From a virus, in the IMG/VR virus record IMGVR_UViG_3300036864_000076, positions 1-37,877 of that record: DNA of 37,877 bases, one strand, 5' to 3'. The position numbers and the translations under genes are program-made. Each line of letters opens with the position of its first letter. Positions within the stretch are counted from its first letter, which is position 1. Positions 1 to 7,845 of the stretch are shown one piece after another. The notes beneath the pieces are model-generated. The model saw only the letters and a program-made list of their open reading frames with translations, did no database searches and was not told the DNA's origin.

Positions 1-68
1 CCTGCCGGCCGCTTCTCTCCCCGTGATGGGTCGGAACGTGGTGCCGACGTTCCCGGTGACGGTGCGTG

Positions 69-227
69 ATGGCCGACCTGAGGGTGCTCGGTCAGCTGCT
101 CGAGACGATTAGCGGCGCCGTTGATGATGCGATGGCTGGCCGTCCTGCGGAGGACGTGCTTGGTGAGATCGGGGCGCTGGTTGATCGTGCCCTTGAGGTC
201 TTGCGGCAGTCTGAGGCCACGTCATGA
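69..227 (+). CDS. Hypothetical protein, 52 aa, first gene at the left end
   Basis: Short acidic helical protein (about 52 residues, rich in Ala, Leu, Glu and Asp) that I do not recognise. It starts at ATG 69, and its stop TGA overlaps the ATG of the next gene by 4 nt (ATGA), the coupling style used throughout this genome, which supports it as real. A different upstream frame ends in TGA at 67-69, giving a TGATG junction, so translation may arrive from sequence beyond the left end. No cysteine cluster, signal peptide or membrane segment is visible. Its place just before the terminase genes says nothing firm about function. Confidence 0.55.
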   Translation: MADLRVLGQLLETISGAVDDAMAGRPAEDVLGEIGALVDRALEVLRQSEATS

Positions 228-574
228 GCGATCTGGTGGCGTTCCTGACCGCTCGGCTGGACGAGATCGAATCCGGCTGGAAGGCCCACAGGCGTAGGGA
301 GCGCGAAGGCGACCTGGAGACGCTGTTCCACTTCGGCCGGCCGCTTGCTGAGGAGTTGCTCGCCGACATCGCAGCCAAGCGGCGCATCGTGGAGTTGCAC
401 ACCGACACCGAGAACCACGCGCACGGCTGCCCGGGCCGGGGCGCCCTTGATGACGAGTGGCACGTGATCGAGGCTGGGCAGCCACTCACCCTCGTGTACC
501 CCTGCCCGACGCTGCGCCTGCTTGCCTCGGTGTACGCCGACCACTCCGACTATCGCGAGGAGTGGAAGCCGTGA
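224..574 (+). CDS. DUF6221 family protein
   Basis: Protein of 116 residues matching the DUF6221 pattern: an N-terminal segment DLVAFLTARLDE, a central 'AKRRIVELH' stretch and a C-terminal tail of the form PC-TLRLLA-x-YADH-x-DYREEWKP. These conserved blocks are, from memory of the family, widespread in Streptomyces and related actinomycetes and in their phages; no function is established. A Cys/His set (H59, the HGC stretch, and the C-terminal PC) could bind metal, which is inference. It is coupled by a 4-nt overlap to the gene before it and by GTGA to the terminase small subunit. It probably rides as cargo next to the packaging genes. Confidence 0.8.
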   Translation: MSDLVAFLTARLDEIESGWKAHRRREREGDLETLFHFGRPLAEELLADIAAKRRIVELHTDTENHAHGCPGRGALDDEWHVIEAGQPLTLVYPCPTLRLLASVYADHSDYREEWKP

Positions 575-996
575 AGCTCTCGTGTCAGGGTCCGGGGTGC
601 GGGGTGTTGTTCGATTCGACGCGGAGCAATGCGCGGTTCCACTCGTCGGCGTGTCGTTCGCGGGCGTGGAAGGCGCGGAAGGATGCGAGCGTTGGCGCCC
701 GGGCGGAGAAGGCGAAGGCTGTGCCGGTGGCGCTGCGGGAGTCGTCGGGTTTGGTGGCTGCGGTCACTGCGGAGCTTGAGGCGGCGGGTCGTTTGGAGTC
801 GGTGCCGGGTCGGCAGGCGTTGGCGTTGGCTCGGGCGATGGATGATCCGTCGACGTCGGCGGCTGCGGTGGCATCGTCGTCGCGGGAGTTTTCGCGTGTG
901 CGTGAGCAGGCGTTGCGGGGTGCTGTGGTGGTGCGTGATGGGGTGGATGAGGTTGCTGCTCGGCGTGAGGCGAAGGTGAAGGCGGCGAGCGCGTGA
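571..996 (+). CDS. terS: Terminase small subunit (putative), with N-terminal zinc-finger-like motif
   Basis: Protein of 141 residues starting at GTG 571, which overlaps the preceding stop (GTGA). The N terminus has C5-x4-C10 and H24-x3-C28, a likely zinc-binding knuckle. The C-terminal half has the pattern of actinophage small terminases: a GRQALALARAMDD helix, a Ser/Ala loop, then an arginine-rich end with VDEVAARREAK. Small terminases bind the packaging site and pass DNA to the large subunit; the zinc knuckle may be the DNA-recognition part (inference). Third codon positions favour G and T, unlike the C-rich genes further right. Position one small gene upstream of terL supports the call. 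Confidence 0.68.
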   Translation: MKLSCQGPGCGVLFDSTRSNARFHSSACRSRAWKARKDASVGARAEKAKAVPVALRESSGLVAAVTAELEAAGRLESVPGRQALALARAMDDPSTSAAAVASSSREFSRVREQALRGAVVVRDGVDEVAARREAKVKAASA

Positions 997-1172
997 ACGC
1001 CATCGTCGTCATCAGCCTCAACCTGTCTGATGGTGAGCAGATCGCCAGCGTCCTTGACCACATCAACCCGCCGAGCATCCCGCACTTTGCTGGCCAGGTC
1101 CGGATTGCTGTCGGGTCGGATGCCCAGCGAGTCGTCAATTGGCTTGAAGGTGCCGTTGAGGAGTTGCCGTGA
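993..1172 (+). CDS. Hypothetical protein, 59 aa, between terminase genes
   Basis: A 59-residue protein starting at GTG 993, with GTGA overlaps at both its start (with terS) and its end (with terL), so it sits inside the packaging operon as a coupled gene. It begins with a beta-strand-like segment (IVVISLNL), continues DGEQIASVLDHI and ends in an acidic helix. No known family is recognised. Given the location it may be an accessory packaging factor, but nothing in the sequence proves that. Confidence 0.6.
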   Translation: MNAIVVISLNLSDGEQIASVLDHINPPSIPHFAGQVRIAVGSDAQRVVNWLEGAVEELP

Positions 1173-2719
1173 CGGCGCCTACTGCGGAGATCGTTCAACC
1201 GGCGCACTTGTGGGTGCCGCCGCGGGTCGGCTCGTACGGCGACGAGGCCGTCGACCTGGGCAGGCTGGCTGGCCGGGAGTTGGACCCGGAGCACGAGCTC
1301 GCGGTGGACGCGATGCTGTCGTACGGGCCGGAGGGTCGGTGGGCTGCGCTGGAGCAGGCGATCGTGGAGGCGCGGCAGAACGGGAAGACGTACGCCGTGC
1401 TGGAGACGGTGGTCATCTTCGACTTGTGGCTGCTGCCGCCGGACCGGATCGTGTGGACGGCGCACCTGTTCAAGACGGCGCGGGACGCGTTCAACGACTT
1501 CTGCATTGCGATCGAGACGGCGCCGGAGTTGTCGCGGCGGGTGAAGCGGATCAGCTACTCGCATGGCGAGGAGTCGATCGAGTTGCACAGCGGGGCGCTG
1601 CTGGTGTTCTTGGCCCGGTCGATGGGTGGTGGCCGCGGGCTGCGTGGGAAGCGGATCGTGTTCGACGAGGCGCTGATCCTGTCGGGTGCGTCGATGGGTT
1701 CGATTGGTCCGTTGTTGGCGGCTCGAGCGGATCCGCAGCTGACGTACGGGTCGTCGGCGGGGAATCTGGGGTCGGCTCATCTGCGGGCGTTGCGGGACCG
1801 GGGTCGTGCTGGTGGGGATCCGTCGCTGATCTGGGTGGAGTGGTGTGATGACGGGTCGTGGGAGGATCCGCCGTGCCGGTATGGCCGGGAGTGTTCGCAC
1901 TTGTACGGCGTGGAGGGGTGTGCGTTGGATGACGAGGCGCGGTGGCAGCGGGCGAGTCACAGTCTGGGGCGGCGCCGGTCGGACGGGTCGGGGATCAGCT
2001 ACGAGACGTTGCGGTCGTTCCGGCGGACGTTTGTGCCGTTGGAGTTCGGGCGGGAGTTCATGGGCTGGTTTGAGGATCCGCCGACGGAGGACGAATCGAA
2101 GGCGATCCCCGTGGAGCGGTGGGCGGCGTTGGCGGACCCGGGCGCACCGGCGCCGACCGGTGCTGTCGCGCTCGCGCTGGACGTCCCGCGGGACCGGTCG
2201 TCGACCGCGGTCACAGTGACGTGGCACACCGGCGCGCGGCTCATGGTGATGCTGCTGATGCTGCCGGGCACCTCGAGGGCGGTAGCGAAGGTGCGGGCGC
2301 TGTGCCTCGAGCACGAGGTGGCTGATGTGTCGCTGCATGCGGGTGGGCCGGCGGGGTCGTTCGTCGCCGAGCTCGAGAACGACTGGACTGATGACGATGG
2401 CGAGTTGCACGAAGGCCTCGACGTGCACACGGTGTCGACGGCGGACCTGGCGAAGGCGACGGGTGCGTTCCTGGATCTGATCGGCCCGCCGAAGGATGAC
2501 CACGGCAACCTTCTGCCGGACGACAAACCGTTGGGTCATCTGGGGCAGCTGGAGTTCGATGCGGCGGCCAGGGTGGCGAAGACGCGGAACCTGGGTGACG
2601 CGGTGATCTGGGACCTGGACGATGAGCTCGGCAACATCGCGCCGGTGCGTGCGGCATCGCTGTCAACGTGGGGTTACGTCCGATATGCCGGGAACCTGCC
2701 TGAAGCGGATATCTTCTAA
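1169..2719 (+). CDS. terL: Terminase large subunit (packaging ATPase/nuclease)
   Basis: Protein of 516 residues with the two-domain layout of large terminases. The ATPase domain has the Walker A variant ARQNGKT (K73, T74), usual in actinophage terminases, and Walker B IVFDEA with D166 and E167. The C-terminal RNase H-like nuclease starts near LALDVPRD with the first acidic residue D338. The enzyme cuts concatemeric DNA and drives it into the prohead through the portal. The start is GTG 1169, coupled to the upstream gene. Length is normal for the family, with no sign of truncation. Portal and protease follow after four small genes. Confidence 0.95.
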   Translation: MTAPTAEIVQPAHLWVPPRVGSYGDEAVDLGRLAGRELDPEHELAVDAMLSYGPEGRWAALEQAIVEARQNGKTYAVLETVVIFDLWLLPPDRIVWTAHLFKTARDAFNDFCIAIETAPELSRRVKRISYSHGEESIELHSGALLVFLARSMGGGRGLRGKRIVFDEALILSGASMGSIGPLLAARADPQLTYGSSAGNLGSAHLRALRDRGRAGGDPSLIWVEWCDDGSWEDPPCRYGRECSHLYGVEGCALDDEARWQRASHSLGRRRSDGSGISYETLRSFRRTFVPLEFGREFMGWFEDPPTEDESKAIPVERWAALADPGAPAPTGAVALALDVPRDRSSTAVTVTWHTGARLMVMLLMLPGTSRAVAKVRALCLEHEVADVSLHAGGPAGSFVAELENDWTDDDGELHEGLDVHTVSTADLAKATGAFLDLIGPPKDDHGNLLPDDKPLGHLGQLEFDAAARVAKTRNLGDAVIWDLDDELGNIAPVRAASLSTWGYVRYAGNLPEADIF

Positions 2720-2721
2720 CC

Positions 2722-2904
2722 ATGAAGGGCGACCTCATGCGGCAGGTACGCGAAGTTTGTAGCTCTGAGGTGGTGTTCACGACCACCGGTAGCGTTGAGG
2801 CCCGGCGTAGGTGCGATCTGGTCAAGGGTCACAGCGGGCCGCACGTATGCCGCACTATGTCATGGACTGGAGCGGTGAAGCCGAGCAGAAGGTCGGGTTG
2901 GTAA
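2722..2904 (+). CDS. Small Cys/His protein, 60 aa
   Basis: Sixty residues starting 2 nt after the terL stop. It contains C31-x5-H37-x3-H41-x-C43 (CDLVKGHSGPHVC), a motif resembling the CxL-x-x-GHxGPH element seen in many small actinobacterial and actinophage proteins and thought to bind zinc. No clear ribosome-binding site precedes it, so coupling to terL is likely. Function unknown; the metal-binding idea is inferred from the residues. Confidence 0.6.
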   Translation: MKGDLMRQVREVCSSEVVFTTTGSVEARRRCDLVKGHSGPHVCRTMSWTGAVKPSRRSGW

Positions 2905-2906
2905 CC

Positions 2907-2984
2907 ATGACAACTGAGGTGTTCCAGTGGCTGGTCGTCATAGGGCTTGCCGTCATCATCGCGTTGAAGATCGTTCGGGGTTGA
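2907..2984 (+). CDS. Single-span membrane micropeptide, 25 aa
   Basis: ATG 2907 opens a 25-residue frame made almost entirely of one hydrophobic helix (FQWLVVIGLAVIIALKIV) followed by a basic tail (K, R). It starts 2 nt after the previous stop, and its TGA overlaps the TTG start of the next membrane gene. The conserved coupling and clear membrane helix argue that it is real. Role unknown. Confidence 0.5.
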   Translation: MTTEVFQWLVVIGLAVIIALKIVRG

Positions 2985-3328
2985 TCCCGGTGCAGCGGCT
3001 GGTGGCGGTGGCGCTTCTGGTGGCTGGGGTGTTCGTGTTGGCGGGCCCGGGTTGGGCGTTGTTGGTGGCCGGTGGGTTGCTGTGGGTGCGGGATGACCGG
3101 GTCACCGGGTGGGTGTCGGCCCGGTGGGTGCGGGCCCGGGCCTGGTCGCGGGTGTCGTGGAGCCGGGTGCGTGAGGTGCCGCGGAAGACGATCGCGGCGA
3201 CCGGCATGGGTGTCGGGATGTTGACGGCGCCGTCGGGAACGCTGCTGATCGCCGGTCTGGGCACGGCTCTGGTGGTAGCTGCGGTGCTGCTGCTGGGCTT
3301 CTCGCTGCTGCTCGGCTGGGGCGCCTGA
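2981..3328 (+). CDS. Membrane protein, 115 aa
   Basis: Hydrophobic protein with one or two N-terminal membrane helices (about residues 7-35), an Arg/Trp-rich loop (WVRARAWSRVSWSRVREV) and further C-terminal hydrophobic segments ending LLLGFSLLLGWGA. I chose TTG 2981 because it overlaps the previous stop (TTGA); GTG 2990 is the alternative. It lies between terminase and portal. Membrane proteins here are seen in several actinophages without assigned roles. It could be holin-like, but two other holin candidates lie nearer the endolysin. Confidence 0.65.
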   Translation: MIPVQRLVAVALLVAGVFVLAGPGWALLVAGGLLWVRDDRVTGWVSARWVRARAWSRVSWSRVREVPRKTIAATGMGVGMLTAPSGTLLIAGLGTALVVAAVLLLGFSLLLGWGA

Positions 3329-3329
3329 C

Positions 3330-3494
3330 ATGGACTACCTGGACCGCGCCGTCCAGGCCATGCGTGACAACCTGTGCCTCGCGCTGGGGATGCCCGGTGC
3401 CGACCTTGAGCGGATCGACTCATTCATCCTCGCCGACGGCAGCACATACATCCGCCTACCGGACGGCACGTTCTCGGATCGTTGGGAGGCCTGA
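3330..3494 (+). CDS. Hypothetical protein, 54 aa, upstream of portal
   Basis: Fifty-four residues starting at ATG 3330, one base after the preceding stop. Sequence begins MDYLDRAVQAMRDNL and ends in a beta-hairpin-like segment with YIRLPDGTFSDRW. No family recognised. It ends 2 nt before the portal start, and its last codons carry the GGGAGG ribosome-binding site for the portal. Confidence 0.6.
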   Translation: MDYLDRAVQAMRDNLCLALGMPGADLERIDSFILADGSTYIRLPDGTFSDRWEA

Positions 3495-3496
3495 CT

Positions 3497-4909
3497 ATGG
3501 GCTGGCTGGACGGGTCGAACGCAGCCAAGCAAACCACCGTCCTCGACGGCACCCAGAACTTCATCAACCTCCCCGCCCTCGGCGGCCGCCCCAACCTATC
3601 CGGCGTGATCGAACCCGACGGCTCGTACGAGGTGTTCTCGTCGGCTGGATACGGCCGCAACGAGCTGGTGTATGCGTGCATCGCGCTGCGCGCGGAATCG
3701 CTGCCGCAGTCGCAGCTGAAGGTGTATCCGACCGGCCCGTCGAACCGGGCCCTCGATGACCATCCGATCCGCCGGCTGATCGAACGGCCGAACGAGCTCA
3801 TCTCCGAATTCGACCTGTTCGAGCTGCTGGTCACGTACCGGGATCTGGCTGGGATCTGTTACACGATGGTGGTGCCCGGTCGTGATGGGACACCGTCGGA
3901 GCTATGGCCGCTGCGACCCGACCTGGTCGGTGTGCTGCCGTCGAGCCGTGACCCCCGCGATTACACGTGGGTGTACAGGCCGAACCCTGAACGGCCCGAC
4001 ATTCAGGTGCTGATCCCGCGGCAGCAGATGATCGTGGCGAAGTACCCGAACCCGAACCCGTTCAACCCGGCCGACCGGTACTTCGGGAAGCCGCCGCTCC
4101 GGTCCGCGGCGCGGGCGATCAGCCTCGACAACGCGGCGACCGACTTCGTGGACCGGTTGCTCCGCAACGACGCGACCCCGACGACTGTGGTGACGACCGA
4201 GCAGGCCGTGACCGATGCACTGGTCGAGCGGCTCCGTGCGAAGTGGTTCCAGCGGCACGCCGGCCAGAACCGTGGCGGATTGGCGTTCCTGCAGAAGGGC
4301 ATGAAGGTTGAGGCGCTGGGCCTGAATCTGCGAGATCTGGAGTTCCCGGACCTCCGCACGATCAGCGAGTCGCGGGTGTGCATGACGATGGGCCGGACCC
4401 CGCCGATCCTGGTGGGCGCGAAGGTGGGCTTGGACCGGTCGACGTTCGCGAACTACCACGAGGCGGTCGAGTCGTGGTGGAACGGGCCGCTGTGGTCGTT
4501 GCAGCGCAAGTTCCGTGACGCGTTCAGCGGGGGCCTGTTGCCGACCCAGGTGGGCCGTAAGCGGGTCATGCTTGCCTGGGACAACAGTGAGGTGCCGTCG
4601 CTGCGTGAGGGTGAGTCGGCGCGGTGGGAGCGGGCAACGAACGCGCTCGCGCGGGGCGGGATCACACGGAACGACTTCCGCGAGGTTGTGGGCCTGCCGC
4701 CGGTCCCGAATGGTGACGTGTTCCTGACCCCGTCCGGTGTGCTCGCGGAGGACTCCGGTGTGGAGCCTGCGGGGGGTGCGCTCGAGTCGGTGGCCGCGGC
4801 GTACGCGTTGACGGCTGCCGAGTTCGGGATCGAACTGTCTACCGATGAGCTCGCTGTCTTGCGGGCCCAGCATTCTCAAGCACTGGAACTGGAAGGACGA
4901 CGAGCATGA
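3497..4909 (+). CDS. Portal protein, HK97 family
   Basis: Protein of 470 residues that forms the dodecameric ring at one capsid vertex, through which DNA enters and leaves. The N-terminal half shows the HK97-type portal pattern: NELVYACIALRAESLPQ, then HPIRRLIERPNE and a stem region with YRDLAGICY. The C-terminal part has the SEWARWERATNAL-like clip/crown helix and a GLPPVPNGDVFL segment typical of these portals. I place the start at ATG 3497 because GGGAGG lies 7-12 nt upstream; an in-frame earlier TTG at 3482 lacks support. Its stop overlaps the protease start (ATGA). Confidence 0.93.
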   Translation: MGWLDGSNAAKQTTVLDGTQNFINLPALGGRPNLSGVIEPDGSYEVFSSAGYGRNELVYACIALRAESLPQSQLKVYPTGPSNRALDDHPIRRLIERPNELISEFDLFELLVTYRDLAGICYTMVVPGRDGTPSELWPLRPDLVGVLPSSRDPRDYTWVYRPNPERPDIQVLIPRQQMIVAKYPNPNPFNPADRYFGKPPLRSAARAISLDNAATDFVDRLLRNDATPTTVVTTEQAVTDALVERLRAKWFQRHAGQNRGGLAFLQKGMKVEALGLNLRDLEFPDLRTISESRVCMTMGRTPPILVGAKVGLDRSTFANYHEAVESWWNGPLWSLQRKFRDAFSGGLLPTQVGRKRVMLAWDNSEVPSLREGESARWERATNALARGGITRNDFREVVGLPPVPNGDVFLTPSGVLAEDSGVEPAGGALESVAAAYALTAAEFGIELSTDELAVLRAQHSQALELEGRRA

Positions 4910-6117
4910 CTGATGGCCCGGAGCTGCTGCGGATCGGTGTCGATGGTGTTGTCCCGGTCCAGTGGGAAGCCGAGAAGAACGACGCGGACAACGGCATGCT
5001 GGTCGGGTGGGCGTCGGTGTACAACGTGATCGACCAGCAGGACGACGTCGTCATCCCCGGCGCGTTCCGCAAGACGATGAGCGAGTGGAACGCCGCGAAG
5101 GGTCAGCGGGTCATCGGCTTGACGCTGGACCACCAGAACACCGCTGAGGGTCTGATCGGGGCGCTCGCCAAGTTCGACGACACCGCTTACGGGTTGAAGA
5201 CCGGGTTCCGGTTCTCGTCGGTCGCGAAGGCGCAGGACGCCCGGGCGAAGGCCCGCGAGGGGATCCTCAACGGGCTGTCGATCTACGGCCCGATCTTCAA
5301 AAAGGCGTTCGACAACGTGGCCGGGAAGTCGGTGCGGATCCTGCAGGAGGTTGGGTTGGCGTTCGTCGGGCTGACCCCGATGCCGGCCAACACCGGTTCG
5401 CTGGTGCTCACCGCGAAGGCCGTCTCGGACAAGCCGTGGAGCCAGTTCACGCAGGCCGACTACACCGACGAGCAGTGGGCCCGGGCGTGCCTGGTGGACA
5501 CCGGCGAGGGTGAGGGCAAGCAGCGTTACAAGCTGCCCGTCAAGGAGCCGAGCGGAACGATCAGCCGCGCCGGCTGCCACGCCGCCGCGGCCCGCATCAA
5601 CCAGCTCGGCGTGTCGAGCGAACTCAGGTCGAAGGCCGCGCGGGCGCTGGTCCGGATCTACCGGTCGGACCTGAAGGAGGACCCGCCAGAAAGCCTGCTG
5701 CGGATGGCGGGGATGGCGTCGTCGGCGCTGCTGTCGCTGCCGGACGACTGGGTGACCGACATGCGGTCAGCGCTAGGCATCACGGTCCCGGAGGCGCGTG
5801 ACGCCGCGGTGGGTGTGCTGGTGAAGTCCCAGTACGGGCAGGTCCTCGCACCCCCGCCCGAGGCCGTGGACGAGCCGGACCCCACGAGCGGTGAGGGTGG
5901 AGTGGATGACGACCGCACTGCTGCCGAGTACGCTCTTGCTGTAATCGGTGAATCCGGGCCGGGCATGGACCCACCCGGCGGCGAGCCGAGTGACTCACTC
6001 GACGGACTGCTCGCGTCGTTGGACGCGGCAGACATCACCTCCGACCTCAATGCCCTAGAGGCTGAGCTCAGGAGTGTGTCGAGTGACCACGCAGACGCGT
6101 CAGAAGGATCTCGTTGA
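4906..6117 (+). CDS. Prohead protease, HK97/S78-like, with long C-terminal extension
   Basis: Protein of 403 residues. Residues 1-165 match the HK97-type prohead protease: 'GWASVYNVIDQQDDVVIPGAF', the histidine H76 in LDHQN and the nucleophile S125 in LNGLSIYG. It matures the head by cutting scaffold and capsid N termini. After it comes a conserved extension (about residues 180-265: ADYTDEQWARACLVD, then SGTISRAGCHAAAARINQ) resembling domains found in other actinophage capsid proteases, and an acidic Pro/Gly-rich tail. No separate scaffold gene is visible, so the extension or the capsid N terminus may serve that role (inference). It overlaps the capsid start by 35 nt. Confidence 0.88.
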   Translation: MTDGPELLRIGVDGVVPVQWEAEKNDADNGMLVGWASVYNVIDQQDDVVIPGAFRKTMSEWNAAKGQRVIGLTLDHQNTAEGLIGALAKFDDTAYGLKTGFRFSSVAKAQDARAKAREGILNGLSIYGPIFKKAFDNVAGKSVRILQEVGLAFVGLTPMPANTGSLVLTAKAVSDKPWSQFTQADYTDEQWARACLVDTGEGEGKQRYKLPVKEPSGTISRAGCHAAAARINQLGVSSELRSKAARALVRIYRSDLKEDPPESLLRMAGMASSALLSLPDDWVTDMRSALGITVPEARDAAVGVLVKSQYGQVLAPPPEAVDEPDPTSGEGGVDDDRTAAEYALAVIGESGPGMDPPGGEPSDSLDGLLASLDAADITSDLNALEAELRSVSSDHADASEGSR

Positions 6118-7357
6118 CAAGTCGCTCCAGTGCCTGACGCTGGCGCGCACGATCGAAGCCCGCTACCCCGACCCGACGAAGATCCCCGCCGAGCACGCGG
6201 TCAAGATCAAGGACCTCGTGCGGGAGGCGCGCCGGCTCAAGGAGCTCGCCGACGTCGCCAAGGAGCAGGACGAGATGGAGGCCTGGGCCGCGAACCCGGA
6301 CCAGGTGCCCGCCGCTCTGGCCGCCGAGGCCGCCACCGCCAGCAAGGTCGGCGACCTGAACCAGTTCAACGAGGTCGTGAAGCGTCGCCAGGTCGAGATG
6401 TTCGCGAAGGCAATGCGGCTCGGCGTGAAGGGTCAGCAGTGGGTTGACCAGCTGGACGTCGCCGAGAAGGCCGCCCTGATCGAGGACGCCACCGGTGAAG
6501 TCATCGTCCCGCATGACATCGCGGGCCCGATTTTCAAGTCGCTGCCGCACCTGGCCGTGTTCCGCGGCGCTGGCCCGACGATCCGGCCGACCACCTCGAA
6601 CAAGGTCGACCTGCGTTCGATGACCGGTGCGACAGCCGGCTGGGGCAAGCTCGAACTGAACACCGGCACGGTCGACGCCAACGTGGTCCCGAACACGCCG
6701 GTTGACACGATCGAGGTCCACGACCTGACCGCGATGTCGCGGATCGGTGTCGACGAGCTGGCCGACACCGACACGAACCTGATCACGCTGATCCAAGGCA
6801 TCGTCGGGCAGAAGGTCGCCGAGATGGAGGACGACGCGTTCGCGGCCGGCAACGGCGTCTCCAAGCCGTGGGGTCTGGCCGCCCGGGCGACGTCGGCCGC
6901 GAACCAGATCACCCAGGCTGTCACCGCGGCAGCGAACGCGACGCTGACCGGCGACGACCTGAAGAAGCTGCCGTACCGGGTCACGTCGCGTTACCGGTCG
7001 AACGGCGCATACTTCTTCAGCAATGACGCCGCGGAGGCGGCCGCGCTGCTGAAGGACTCCACGTCGAACTACCTGTGGCAGCCGTCCAACCAAGCCGGCC
7101 AGCCCGACGTGCTGTTCGGAAAGCGGGCGCTGACGCTGGAGGGGCTGCCGTCGATGACCGCGTCGACGGGCATCGTCGAACCGTCGGTGATCTTCGGTGA
7201 CCCCGAGCTCGGGTACCTGGTCGCGGACCGGCAGCGGATCACGGTGCAGCGCCTCGACGAGCGGTACGCCGAACTCGGTCTGGTCGCGTTCCTGTTCAAG
7301 ATGCGTGTCGGCGGGGACGTGATGCGCCCGCTCGCGTTCGCGAAGTACCTGCTCTGA
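6083..7357 (+). CDS. Major capsid protein, HK97 fold
   Basis: Protein of 424 residues. The first 110 or so are charged and helical with coiled-coil character (VREARRLKELADVAKEQDEM), as in HK97 delta domains that act as internal scaffold and are removed by the protease. The rest carries the HK97 capsid pattern: 'PHDIAGPIFKSLPHLAVF', an 'MEDDAFAAGNGVSKPWGL' segment around the E-loop/P-domain and a C-terminal RMRVGGDVMRP-like end. I chose GTG 6083 because AGGAG at 6070-6074 is 8 nt upstream; GTG 6074 overlaps that site. A hairpin follows the gene. Confidence 0.93.
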   Translation: MTTQTRQKDLVDKSLQCLTLARTIEARYPDPTKIPAEHAVKIKDLVREARRLKELADVAKEQDEMEAWAANPDQVPAALAAEAATASKVGDLNQFNEVVKRRQVEMFAKAMRLGVKGQQWVDQLDVAEKAALIEDATGEVIVPHDIAGPIFKSLPHLAVFRGAGPTIRPTTSNKVDLRSMTGATAGWGKLELNTGTVDANVVPNTPVDTIEVHDLTAMSRIGVDELADTDTNLITLIQGIVGQKVAEMEDDAFAAGNGVSKPWGLAARATSAANQITQAVTAAANATLTGDDLKKLPYRVTSRYRSNGAYFFSNDAAEAAALLKDSTSNYLWQPSNQAGQPDVLFGKRALTLEGLPSMTASTGIVEPSVIFGDPELGYLVADRQRITVQRLDERYAELGLVAFLFKMRVGGDVMRPLAFAKYLL

Positions 7358-7369
7358 CCCACGATCGAT

Positions 7370-7431
7370 CCGACCCCGGGCCAGGTTCGGTGGGTTCCCC
7401 CCCGTTACTGGCCGTCCCTTCCCGGGGTCGG
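7370..7431 (+). terminator. Inverted repeat after the capsid gene (possible attenuator or terminator)
   Basis: Arms CCGACCCCGGG (7370-7380) and CCCGGGGTCGG (7421-7431) are perfectly complementary over 11 bp with a 40-nt loop. Inside, GGCCAG and CTGGCC offer an alternative pairing. It lies in the 119-nt gap between capsid and the next gene. No U-tract follows, so it may only reduce readthrough after the highly expressed capsid gene or stabilise its mRNA. Confidence 0.5.
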
Positions 7432-7476
7432 GTCTCAACTCATCCGCAAGGGGAACCACGGAAGGATTGACACGCT

Positions 7477-7845
7477 GTGAACATCACCATCAACAACCAC
7501 GTCAGCGGTCGCACGTCGGACGGCCGGGCGTTCGCTGCCGGCGCGGGCACGAGGACGGTCGTCGAGGACGGCGACGAGCCGATGGTCGCGCTGATGCGGG
7601 AGTGGGCCGCGACCGGTGACGTGCAGATCCTCGACGACCAAGCCGAGAAGTCCGAGCCGGACGAGGAGGAGCCGGCCGCCGAAGCCGCCACTGCCGACAC
7701 CGGCGCGGAGGAGCCGGACCCGGAGGTCGTGCTCGCGGATCTGCGAGCCGAGGCTGAGGCTGCGGGTGTGAAGGTCGACGGCCGGTGGGGTGTCGACCGG
7801 CTCCGCGAGGAGATCGCCGCAGCGGGTGCCGAGGCGGCCGAGTGA
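7477..7845 (+). CDS. Head-region protein with acidic linker and SAP/HeH-like C terminus
   Basis: Protein of 122 residues from GTG 7477 with GAAGGA 10 nt upstream. The N terminus (ITINNHVSGRTSDGRAF) is beta-rich, the middle is an acidic Ala/Glu/Asp linker, and the last 35 residues (VVLADLRAEAEAAGVKVDGR, then WGVDRLREEIAA) look like the short helix-extended-helix or SAP-like modules found at the ends of phage head and connector proteins. It directly follows the capsid gene and couples by GTGA to the glycosyltransferase. A decoration or head-completion role is possible but inferred. Confidence 0.65.
   Translation: MNITINNHVSGRTSDGRAFAAGAGTRTVVEDGDEPMVALMREWAATGDVQILDDQAEKSEPDEEEPAAEAATADTGAEEPDPEVVLADLRAEAEAAGVKVDGRWGVDRLREEIAAAGAEAAE

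Noticed and set aside
1-68. Partial coding sequence at the extreme left end (frame 1, ends TGA 67-69)
   Set aside because: Only 22 codons are visible and, if the ends are joined, the frame meets a stop at 37851-37853 with no start; too weak to call.
764-2539. Long minus-strand frame opposite terminase (591 codons)
   Set aside because: It lies opposite a clear terminase, is Arg/Pro-rich low-complexity sequence and has no domain; a typical shadow of GC-rich coding DNA.
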